Shown here: positions 9,252 to 16,396 of the stretch, piece after piece
Numbering within the stretch: the first letter of the stretch is position 1
How the letters are laid out: each line of letters begins with the position of its first letter
NCBI RefSeq assembly: GCF_017876095.1
Contig: NZ_JAGINM010000006.1
Span: 1-64,000 of the forward strand
Origin: Azospirillum agricola
GTDB taxonomy: Bacteria > Pseudomonadota > Alphaproteobacteria > Azospirillales > Azospirillaceae
Direction: 5' to 3'
DNA: 64,000 nt
Notes under the pieces: generated by a model
What the model was told of the DNA's origin: nothing
The model's database searches: none
Seen by the model: only the letters and a program-made list of their open reading frames with translations
Made by a program: the position numbers and the translations under genes

Positions 9252-9932
9252 TTACGGGGAGCCGCCGTTGAACAGGCCGGTTTCCTGGGCCCGGCGCACC
9301 GCGTCCGCCCGGTTGCGCGCGCCCAGCTTGCGGAAAATGCGGCGGGTGTGGAACTTGACGGTGACCTCGGCCAGATCGAGCCGCCGGGCGATCTCCTTGT
9401 TGGTGGCGCCGGTGGCCAGCAGGCCGAACACCTCGCGCTCGCGGTCGGTCAGGGACGCCTGTTCGGTGGTCTCGTCGTCGCCGGCCTCGTCCTCCTCGGC
9501 CGCCGGCTGCGGCCCCTCTTCGCCGGCCAGCGACAGGGCGATCTTGATCGGCAGCACGGTGCCGCCTTCGGCCACCACCTTCAAGGAGGGGGCCAGCACG
9601 CGCTGGGGGGTCGTCTTGGGCAGGAAGGCGGCGGCGCCGCAGCGCAGGGCTTCCATCACGATCGCCGGCTGTTCGGCGCCGCTGACGACGGCGATCGGGC
9701 CGCGCACGCCGAGCGCCCGCAGCCGCGAGATCGGGTCGCTGTCGCCGACGCCGGGCATGTGCCAGTCCAGCACGACCAGATCGAAGGCGATGTCGGCCGG
9801 ATCGACCTCGCCGAAGGCGCCGTCTTCCAGGGATCCGATGAAAACGACGTCGGCGGACGGCCATTCGAACCGCACCGACAGCTCCAGCGCGTCGCGGAAC
9901 AGCGGGTGATCGTCAGCGACCAGAATCTTCAA
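9252..9932 (-). CDS. LuxR/NarL-type response regulator
   Basis: 226 residues. The receiver domain (1-115) has D7/D8 and phospho-Asp D56 (VVLDWHMPG). An acidic linker follows, then a LuxR-type HTH (about 158-220, LTDREREVFGLLATGATNKEIA). It should be a DNA-binding transcription factor phosphorylated by the hybrid kinase encoded just downstream. The start is a TTG at 9932 with AAAGGGG placed 7 bases upstream; a second TTG 54 bases further up keeps the frame but has no good Shine-Dalgarno. The leader is AT-rich. Confidence 0.85.
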   Translation of the reverse strand: MKILVADDHPLFRDALELSVRFEWPSADVVFIGSLEDGAFGEVDPADIAFDLVVLDWHMPGVGDSDPISRLRALGVRGPIAVVSGAEQPAIVMEALRCGAAAFLPKTTPQRVLAPSLKVVAEGGTVLPIKIALSLAGEEGPQPAAEEDEAGDDETTEQASLTDREREVFGLLATGATNKEIARRLDLAEVTVKFHTRRIFRKLGARNRADAVRRAQETGLFNGGSP

Positions 9933-10185
9933 GACACGTCCCCTTTGGATCGGTTCCTCCGACCGCAAGCTCCTTCTGTGTGGCAACCTATCGCTGATAA
10001 CATTAACGATTTATGATCGCAATGGAAGGTTGATTTTTTATCATCAGCCATCTCCAGAGATCGTGGTCTCGGACTTTCTCATCCAATCATAGGCCTTGTT
10101 CATGGTAATTATGTGACTGAAATATCTTCTTGTTGTGCAGTGCGCGCGTCACCGGCAGCCGGCCGGCCACCCCCTGGCCACCGGC
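9933..10185. promoter_or_regulatory. AT-rich promoter region of the two-component operon
   Basis: About 250 bases without a gene. Positions 9981-10140 are markedly AT-rich compared with the flanks and lie upstream of the minus-strand LuxR regulator, so promoter elements are expected here. GCTGATAA near 9993 and TTATCATCAGC near 10037 form an imperfect inverted pair. No clear -35/-10 could be assigned. The right end is the 3' side of the chemotaxis operon. Confidence 0.45.
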
Positions 10186-11184
10186 TCAGAACAGCTCGAA
10201 GGAGTCGCTTCCGCTGGTGTGGCGAACCTCGCCGAGCAGGGCGAGGCTCAACGCATCCTCCATGTCCGCCAGGGTGATTCGCGACAGCAGCCCCTCCGCC
10301 CAGGCGCGGTCGACATCGGCGCCATGATGCAGCGGAGCCAGCGCGGACCTCAGATGGGCGAAGGCCGCGACCGTGTTCTGGATTCGCTGCTGGGCATGAT
10401 CCTGGAACTGGAGGTTGCAGATGATGCGCGGCACCGCCTGCCCGATGTCGGCCGAGATCGCCGCCGACTGGCCGACCGATTCGGCGAGCGCCGCCGTGTG
10501 GCCGGTCAGCGCGCCGCCGATCGCCGCGATTCGCTGGGGATCCAGCGTCGACTCGCCGCCGTCGGCCAGCACGCCGCGGACCGTCTCCATGCCGCCGCGC
10601 AGGTCGCGCCCCATGTCGCCGACCGCCTGGCGGATGGCGGTGGACACCGCGTGGATCGAACGGGAGAGGTCGCGCACCTCGTCGGCGACGACGCCGAATC
10701 CCCGGCCCTGCTCGCCGGCGCGCGACGCCTCGATCTTGGCGTTCAGCGACAGCATGACGGTCTGCTTGTTCAACTGGTCGATCTGGCCGGTCAGCCGCTC
10801 GACCTGGGCGACGGTCGCGGCGCAGGCGTCGATCACCGCCAGCATGCTGCGGGCGCTGCCGGCGATCCGCTCGGCCCGCTGCACGGCGTCGCGGCAGGTG
10901 CCGGCCAGCTCGTCGGCGATGGCGGTGAATTCGACCGTCTCGCTCTGGACGCTGACGCGCCGCGTCCCGGCGATGATCCGCTCCAGCACCGCCGACTGGC
11001 GGACCGCCAGCGCCGACAGCTCCTCGAAGTCGGTGCTCAGCGTGGTGACGCCGCCCTCGATGATGGCGGCCGTCTTCTCCATTTCGCCGGCCAGCCCGGT
11101 GATGGCGCGGTCGACCGTGGCGATGCGCCGCTCCCCGGCCGTCTCGCCGGATGCCGCGCGGTCCTGTCCGAAAGAGCCGTCCAT
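10186..11184 (-). CDS. Soluble MCP-like protein with CheZ-like C-terminal motif
   Basis: 332 residues with no membrane segment. The central part carries an MCP signalling hairpin (VMLSLNAKIEASRAGEQG, then RGFGVVADEVRDLS). The C-terminal third contains NLQFQDHAQQRIQNT, where D262 and Q266 match the spacing of the catalytic D and Q in the CheZ motif FQDLTGQ. It could be a cytosolic chemoreceptor, a CheY-P phosphatase, or both; the phosphatase idea is inference. The ATG at 11184 was chosen over a much longer upstream frame because that extension reads antisense through cheB. It is the last gene of the che operon, 14 bases after cheB. Confidence 0.75.
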   Translation of the reverse strand: MDGSFGQDRAASGETAGERRIATVDRAITGLAGEMEKTAAIIEGGVTTLSTDFEELSALAVRQSAVLERIIAGTRRVSVQSETVEFTAIADELAGTCRDAVQRAERIAGSARSMLAVIDACAATVAQVERLTGQIDQLNKQTVMLSLNAKIEASRAGEQGRGFGVVADEVRDLSRSIHAVSTAIRQAVGDMGRDLRGGMETVRGVLADGGESTLDPQRIAAIGGALTGHTAALAESVGQSAAISADIGQAVPRIICNLQFQDHAQQRIQNTVAAFAHLRSALAPLHHGADVDRAWAEGLLSRITLADMEDALSLALLGEVRHTSGSDSFELF

Positions 11185-11198
11185 GCTTCCGTCCCCCG

Positions 11199-12332
11199 TC
11201 AAAGATGCGGTTGCTTGGGCGCGTGCTGCGCCAGCAGCCCGACCAGCGTCGCGGTGATGCGCGACAGCGGCACCTCCTGCTCGACCGCGCCCGTCTCCCT
11301 GGCGATGCGCGGCATGCCGTAGACCACGCAGCTCCGCTCGTCCTGGCCGATGGTGCGGGCGCCCTCCTCGCGCATCCGCTTCAGCCCCTCCGCCCCGTCG
11401 CGTCCCATCCCGGTCAGGATCACCCCGATGCCGCGCCGGCCCGCCGCCGCGGCGACGGAGCGGAACAGGACGTCGACCGACGGGCGGTGGCCCTGCACCT
11501 TGTCGCCCTCGTGCAGGCGGCAGAGATAGGCGCCGCCCTCGTGCGCCAGTTCGAGATGCCGGCCGCCAGGGGCGACATAGACGTGGCCGGCCCGCAGCCG
11601 CTCGCCCTGTTCGGCCTCCTTGACGCGCACGGCGCTCATCGCGTCGAGCCGCGCGGCGAAGCGGGCGGTGTAGGCCATCGGCATGTGGACGGTCACCAGG
11701 GTGGCCGGCATGTCGGGCGGCAGGGTCACGATGATCTCGCGCAGCGCCTCCACCCCGCCGGTCGATGCCCCGATGGCGACCACCGCGTTGGACGCGGCGA
11801 AGCCGAGCGGCGCCGGCCGGCAGGGGACGTGCCCGGCGCCGTATCCCCCGGCGCCGCAAGCCCCGACGCCACCGCCGAAGGCGCGCTGCGCCAGACGGCG
11901 CTTGGCCGAGGCGGCGTGCACCACCTTGTCGGTGATCTCGCGGGCCAGCTCCTCCAGCCCGTTGCGCAGGTCGACGGTCGGTTTGGGCACGAAATCCACC
12001 GCCCCCATCTCCAGCGCCCGCAGGGTGACGTCCGCCCTCTCCTGCGTCAGCGAGGAGATCATCACCACCGGGGTCGGCCGCAGGGTCATGATCTTTTCCA
12101 GGAAGGACAGCCCGTCCATGTGGGGCATCTCGATGTCGAGCGTCACCACGTCCGGGTCGGTGTCCTTGATCGCCACGCGGGCCTCGAGCGGGTCGCTGGC
12201 GGTCGCCACCACCGCGATGCGCGGGTCGGCATCGAGGATCGCGCAGAGCAGCCGGCGCACCAGCGGGGAATCGTCCACCACCACGACGCGGACCGGAACC
12301 GTTGGCATGCCGGGCGATCGGTCGGGCAGCAT
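11199..12332 (-). CDS. cheB: Chemotaxis response regulator protein-glutamate methylesterase CheB
   Basis: 377 residues. The receiver domain has D20/D21 and phospho-Asp D66 (TLDIEMPHMDG). A linker of about 50 residues leads to the CheB methylesterase domain with catalytic triad S190 (GASTGGVE), H216 (VHMP) and D312 (GMGRDGAEG). It removes methyl groups from, and deamidates, glutamates of chemoreceptors, giving adaptation opposite to CheR. The ATG at 12332 shares its first base with the cheR stop (TGATG) and has AAGGAGA seven bases upstream, so the two are translationally coupled. A Gly/Ala/Cys-rich linker is slightly unusual. Confidence 0.97.
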   Translation of the reverse strand: MLPDRSPGMPTVPVRVVVVDDSPLVRRLLCAILDADPRIAVVATASDPLEARVAIKDTDPDVVTLDIEMPHMDGLSFLEKIMTLRPTPVVMISSLTQERADVTLRALEMGAVDFVPKPTVDLRNGLEELAREITDKVVHAASAKRRLAQRAFGGGVGACGAGGYGAGHVPCRPAPLGFAASNAVVAIGASTGGVEALREIIVTLPPDMPATLVTVHMPMAYTARFAARLDAMSAVRVKEAEQGERLRAGHVYVAPGGRHLELAHEGGAYLCRLHEGDKVQGHRPSVDVLFRSVAAAAGRRGIGVILTGMGRDGAEGLKRMREEGARTIGQDERSCVVYGMPRIARETGAVEQEVPLSRITATLVGLLAQHAPKQPHL

Positions 12333-13261
12333 CAGATCTCTCCTTCGGGGGCGATGCGCTGGTAGATCGTGCCGCCGACCGGACGCAGCGGGATCCGTCG
12401 GTCGAGCAGCGATTCCGAATGGCCGAGATAGAGGAAGCCGCCCGGCCGCAGCAGCGCCGCCAGCCGGCCGCACAGCGTGGTCTTGGTCTCGCGGTCGAAA
12501 TAGATCATCACGTTCCGGCAGAAGATCGCGTCGAACGGTCCCTTGACCGGCCAGGGTTCCAGCAGGTTGAGATGGCCGAAGGACACCAGGGCCCGCGGCT
12601 CGCGTCCGACCGTCACATGCTCCTGACCGCAGGGCTCGAAATGACGGCGCAGCTCGGCGGGCACCGCGCCGCGTACCGCCTCGCCCCGGTAGAGGCCCGC
12701 GTCGGCGCGGTCGAGCGCGGTGGTGTCGAGGTCGGTCGCCAGGATGCGGGCGCCGCGCTGCACGGCGTCCGGCGCCGTCTTCAGCAGGGTGAGCGCCATG
12801 CTGTAGGGCTCTTCCCCGGTGGAGCAGGCGGCCGACCACAGCCGCAGCCGCCCGCCGCCGCGCGCCCGCCAGGGGGCCGCCACCACGCTGGCCAGATGGT
12901 CGAAATGGTGCCGCTCGCGGTAGAAGGCGGTGACGTTGGTGGTCAGCGCGTTGACCAGCCCGACCATTTCCTCCTCGCCCTTGGGCGAGCGCAGCAGATC
13001 GACATACTCCTTGACGCCGGACAGCCCGAGCACCCGCAGCCGCTTGACCAGACGCGCCTGCACGAGATCGCGCTTGCCGTCGTTGAGCTGGATGCCGGTC
13101 CGCTGCCGTGCGAGTTCGGTGACGTAGCGGAAATCCGCGTCTCCGAGAATCGCCGACGACCTGGAGGCGGGGGGGTGGGAGGCCGGGGGGCGGGAGGTTG
13201 CTTGCCGGGAGGCGGTCGGTGCCATCGCGTTCCGTTCCGGGGCGGTTGTGGGACGTGTCAT
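12332..13261 (-). CDS. cheR: Chemotaxis protein methyltransferase CheR
   Basis: 309 residues. A low-complexity Pro/Ser/Ala N-terminus (1-37) precedes the CheR N-terminal helical domain and the SAM-dependent methyltransferase domain, with SAACSTGEEPYSMA (about 144-157) and FCRNVMIYFD. It methylates receptor glutamates using S-adenosylmethionine. The ATG at 13261 is preceded by a GGGGAGGGG stretch; the internal ATG at 13225 is an alternative that would remove 12 residues. It sits between the PAS-MCP and cheB. The receptor upstream ends in a candidate CheR-docking pentapeptide. Confidence 0.95.
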   Translation of the reverse strand: MTRPTTAPERNAMAPTASRQATSRPPASHPPASRSSAILGDADFRYVTELARQRTGIQLNDGKRDLVQARLVKRLRVLGLSGVKEYVDLLRSPKGEEEMVGLVNALTTNVTAFYRERHHFDHLASVVAAPWRARGGGRLRLWSAACSTGEEPYSMALTLLKTAPDAVQRGARILATDLDTTALDRADAGLYRGEAVRGAVPAELRRHFEPCGQEHVTVGREPRALVSFGHLNLLEPWPVKGPFDAIFCRNVMIYFDRETKTTLCGRLAALLRPGGFLYLGHSESLLDRRIPLRPVGGTIYQRIAPEGEI

Positions 13262-13271
13262 GCGCCCGCCA

Positions 13272-13298
13272 CCCCTCCCCCGCTGGGCGGGGAAGGGG
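13272..13298. repeat. GC-rich hairpin between the MCP gene and cheR
   Basis: CCCCTCCCCCGC, loop TGG, then GCGGGGAAGGGG (11 of 12 pairs). The same core recurs at 57468-57492 in another operon, so this looks like a dispersed palindromic repeat rather than a gene-specific terminator. It has no T-run and may attenuate or protect the operon mRNA. Confidence 0.65.
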
Positions 13299-13309
13299 CG
13301 GCGGGGGGC

Positions 13310-15679
13310 TCAGAACTGCGACCAGTCGATGTTGCGGGCGTTGCGCTGGCCGGCGCCGGCACCGGCGGCGCGGCCGGGGAGCTGGGCGATGGCCCCCGCC
13401 GGCGCACCCGTCGGGGCGGCCAACGCTGCCGGGCGTTCGCTCCGGCGGGGGGCCTCGCCGCGCACGCCCCTCGACTGGGTGGCCGGCTGGGCGGCGGGGA
13501 CCGCCTTGAGGACCGGCGCCGGCGCGTCGGAGATCCGGAAGAAGCTGACCAGGGTCAGCAGCCCGGCGGCGCTCTCCTGGAGGGTGCGCGACGAGCCGGC
13601 GCTCTCCTCCACCAGGGCGGAGTTCTGCTGGGTCATCTGGTCCATGTTGGAGATGGCGCGGTTGATCTCGTCGATGCCGACCGTCTGCTCGCGGCTGGCC
13701 TCGGCGATCTCCGAGACGATGTCGGCGACGCGCTTGATCGAGGTGATGATCTCGTCGAGCTGGCCGCCGGCGCTGTTCACCAGGTCGACGCCCTGGCGGA
13801 CGTGGCCGCTGCTCTCCAGGATCAGCGACTTGATGTCCTTGGCGGCGTCCGACGACTGCTGGGCCAGCGTGCGGACCTCCTGCGCCACGACGGCGAAGCC
13901 CTTCCCGGCGTCGCCGGCCCGCGCCGCCTCGACCGCCGCGTTCAGCGCCAGCAGGTTGGTCTGGAAGGCGATCTCGTCGATCACCCCGATGATGTCGGAG
14001 ATGCGCTGCGAGGAGTTGGCGATCTGCCCCATGGCGCCGACGACGTTCTTCACCACCTCGCCGCCGCGCACAGCGACGTCGCGGGCGCCGAGCGCCAGCT
14101 GGTTGGCCTGCTGGGCGTTCTCGGCGTTGGCCTTGACGGTGGAGGCGATCTCCTCCATCGCCGCCGCCGTCTCCTCCAGGTTGGAGGCCTGCTGCTCGGT
14201 GCGCTCGGCCAGATCGACGGCGCCGTTGGCGATCTCGTCGGCGGCGGCCGCCACCTCGGTGCTGGAGGCCATGATCTTGCGGGTGGTGTCGGACAGCCGC
14301 TCGGTCGTGGTGTTGGCGTCGGTGGACAGCAGCTTCAGCAGCCCGTCGTAATCATCGCGGACGCGGCGGTTGAGGTCGCCCTCGGCCAGCGCGCTGAAGA
14401 GCTGGCCGATGTCCTCCAGCGCCGATTCCATCCGCTGGCACAGCTCGTTCAGCGATTCCGCCAGCACGCGCTGGAACGGGCTCTTGCCGGCCGGGTCGAG
14501 CCGCATGGAGAAGTCGCCGCGCGAGGCCGCCTGGACCATGGCGCCGATCTCCTCCTGGATGGCCTTCTGGGCGGTGACGTCGGCCCATTCCACCACGGTG
14601 CCGACCCGCTCCTTGCGGTCGTTCCACACCGGGCTGACGATCAGCACGAAGTTGCGCCCGCCGATCGGCAGCGCCGCCTCGTGGCGCTGGGTCAGCGCCG
14701 CCAGCATGGTGCGCTGGTGCATCGGGTTGCGGTGGAAGCGGTCGATGCTGGAGCCCAGCAGCCCGTCGACCTGGAAGCCGGGAAGCTGCTTGGCGATCTC
14801 GCCCTCGGCGTTGCGCAGCATCTCGATCATCGTCCGGTTCATGTAGACGATGTCGAGATTCTCGTCGGCGACCATCACGTTGGTCTGGCAATTGTCGAGC
14901 GCGGCGCGGACGCGGACGTTCTCGGTGGCGACGCGGGCCTGCTCGCGCTCGCGGGCCAGCCGCTCGGTGCTGTCCTCCCACTCCACCACGGTGCCGAGCC
15001 GCTCGCCCCGCGCGTTCAGGATCGGGCTGGCGGTGAGGCCGAAGCTGCGGCCGCCGACCTCGACCTGGGCGCGGTGGGCGCCGGACAGCCGCTTCAGCAG
15101 GTTGCGCTGGTGGGTCGGCTGGCGGTGGAAGGCGTCGATGTTGCGGCCCAGAAGGTCGTCGGTGCGGAAATCCGGCAGGTCGCGCCGCAGGTCGTTCTCG
15201 GCCGTCCGCAGCATCGCCAGCATGGTCTCGTTCATGTAGGTGATGTTGAGGTCGTTGTCGGCGACCATGACGTTGGTCTGGCAGGTGTGCAGCGCCGCGC
15301 GCAGCCGCATGGCCTCCAGCGTGCGGGCCTGCATGTCGCGAACGTCGGCGGCCTGCTCCTCGGTGAAGGCGCTGGTGTCGGGCGTCTCGCCGGCCGCCGC
15401 CGCGCGCATCGCCCCGACCCAGGCGGCGTAGCGGGCCGATTCCGCCGCGATCGTCGCGGCGCGGGCGCCGGCGCGGCGCTGGGCGACCAGCAGGATCACG
15501 GTGCCGAGCGCGGCCGCCAGGATGCCCGCGGCCACCAGGATGAGTTCCGCCGGAGCGGGCGTGTGCGGCACCAGGCAGGCGGCGACCGCGCCGACCAGCC
15601 CGAGGGCGCTGAGAAGGGCTCCGACCACCGCCGCGCCGTAGGGAGCCGGTGAGGGGACGTGGGTGGAAGCGGTGGTCAT
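13310..15679 (-). CDS. PAS-containing methyl-accepting chemotaxis protein
   Basis: 789 residues. Two closely spaced N-terminal membrane helices (about 14-34 and 41-62) leave no periplasmic sensor. Two homologous PAS domains follow (about 130-370), each opening with CQTNVMVAD and carrying YMN(E/R)TM. A HAMP-like linker and a signalling domain come next, with the hairpin NLLALNAAVEAARAGDAGKG. Sensing is thus cytoplasmic, perhaps redox or energy taxis, but a cofactor cannot be read from sequence. A flexible Ala/Pro tail of ~70 residues ends in NIDWSQF, which fits the x-[HFYW]-x2-[HFYW] CheR-tethering consensus. The ATG at 15679 has AAAGGGA seven bases upstream. Confidence 0.92.
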   Translation of the reverse strand: MTTASTHVPSPAPYGAAVVGALLSALGLVGAVAACLVPHTPAPAELILVAAGILAAALGTVILLVAQRRAGARAATIAAESARYAAWVGAMRAAAAGETPDTSAFTEEQAADVRDMQARTLEAMRLRAALHTCQTNVMVADNDLNITYMNETMLAMLRTAENDLRRDLPDFRTDDLLGRNIDAFHRQPTHQRNLLKRLSGAHRAQVEVGGRSFGLTASPILNARGERLGTVVEWEDSTERLAREREQARVATENVRVRAALDNCQTNVMVADENLDIVYMNRTMIEMLRNAEGEIAKQLPGFQVDGLLGSSIDRFHRNPMHQRTMLAALTQRHEAALPIGGRNFVLIVSPVWNDRKERVGTVVEWADVTAQKAIQEEIGAMVQAASRGDFSMRLDPAGKSPFQRVLAESLNELCQRMESALEDIGQLFSALAEGDLNRRVRDDYDGLLKLLSTDANTTTERLSDTTRKIMASSTEVAAAADEIANGAVDLAERTEQQASNLEETAAAMEEIASTVKANAENAQQANQLALGARDVAVRGGEVVKNVVGAMGQIANSSQRISDIIGVIDEIAFQTNLLALNAAVEAARAGDAGKGFAVVAQEVRTLAQQSSDAAKDIKSLILESSGHVRQGVDLVNSAGGQLDEIITSIKRVADIVSEIAEASREQTVGIDEINRAISNMDQMTQQNSALVEESAGSSRTLQESAAGLLTLVSFFRISDAPAPVLKAVPAAQPATQSRGVRGEAPRRSERPAALAAPTGAPAGAIAQLPGRAAGAGAGQRNARNIDWSQF

Positions 15680-15736
15680 GGCGTGGTCCCTTTCGATGGC
15701 CCGTCGGGGGTGGGGCAGAGGAGTTCCCGGTGTCGT

Positions 15737-15828
15737 GCCGCCTGCGCGGCGCTTTTCTTCAAGCCGCCTGCGCGGCAACCTTTCTCAAGCCGCCTGCGCG
15801 GTAACTTTTCTCAAGCCGCCTGCGCGGC
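15737..15828. repeat. Exact 26-bp tandem repeat overlapping the cheW 3' end
   Basis: The core GCCGCCTGCGCGG starts at 15737, 15763, 15789 and 15815, an exact 26-base period. The spacers (TTTTCTTCAA, CCTTTCTCAA, CTTTTCTCAA) are near-identical. The copy at 15815 lies inside cheW and encodes its final AAQAA; the cheW stop sits in the spacer between copies three and four. It looks like repeated duplication of the cheW end. Confidence 0.85.
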
Positions 15829-16338
15829 GATGGCGACCAGCGACTGGTCGAACAGGCGGTCGGGATCCAGGATGGCGATCATCCGGCGGTCGAGCGCCAG
15901 CAGCCCGGCGATGAAGCCGCCGGCCTCGCCGTCCTCCTCCGGCAGCGCGCGCAGGTCGGCGCTGCCCGCCTTCAGGATGTCGGAGACGGCGTCGACCAGG
16001 ATGCCGATGGTGCGTCCGCGCGCGATCAGGATGATCACGACATGCAGGCGGGTCGCCTCGGTGGCCCCGCGCCCGAAGCGGCAGCGCAGGTCGAAGATCG
16101 GCACGATGTTGCCGCGCAGGTTCAGCACGCCGCGCACGTAGGACGGCATGTTGGGCAGCGACGAGACGTTCGCCCACGCCTTGATCTCGCGCACCGCCAT
16201 GATGTCGACGGCGAAATCGTCGCCGTTCACCTTGAAGGCGACGAACTGCACCGGCTGGTTCGTTTCCGCGGCCTCGTCGAGGTGGCCGGCGGTGTGGCCG
16301 GCGGGGCGCGGCGCGGCGTTGGCGGCTGTGGCGGTCAT
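15811..16338 (-). CDS. cheW: Chemotaxis coupling protein CheW
   Basis: 175 residues. After an N-terminal extension of ~28 residues comes a CheW SH3-like domain with VQFVAFKVNGDDFAVDIMAV, VRGVLNLRGNIVPIFDLR and the final DPDRLF strand. It links chemoreceptor tips to CheA in the array. It is transcribed with cheA (58 bases upstream) and the PAS-MCP (131 bases downstream). Its C-terminal AAQAA tail lies within a 26-bp tandem repeat, so the last residues may be recent additions. Confidence 0.96.
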   Translation of the reverse strand: MTATAANAAPRPAGHTAGHLDEAAETNQPVQFVAFKVNGDDFAVDIMAVREIKAWANVSSLPNMPSYVRGVLNLRGNIVPIFDLRCRFGRGATEATRLHVVIILIARGRTIGILVDAVSDILKAGSADLRALPEEDGEAGGFIAGLLALDRRMIAILDPDRLFDQSLVAIAAQAA

Positions 16339-16396
16339 GGCGGTGGTTCCGTCGTTGGCCCCGTGGTTGTCGGGCGGTGTTGGTCGGGCGGTATGG

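Noticed and set aside
6698..9271. Plus-strand frame of ~857 codons opposite the hybrid kinase
   Set aside because: Shadow of the kinase; composition typical of antisense GC-rich frames.
12302..15652. Long plus-strand open frame (over 1100 codons) opposite cheR and the MCP gene
   Set aside because: It is antisense to clear cheR/MCP coding sequence, is rich in Arg/Gly/His/Asp and has no domain; high GC removes stop codons from shadow frames.
15737..15828. CRISPR-like regular repeats
   Set aside because: The period is 26 bases with only a 13-base invariant core and spacers that are themselves near-identical; it is a plain tandem repeat and no cas genes are near.
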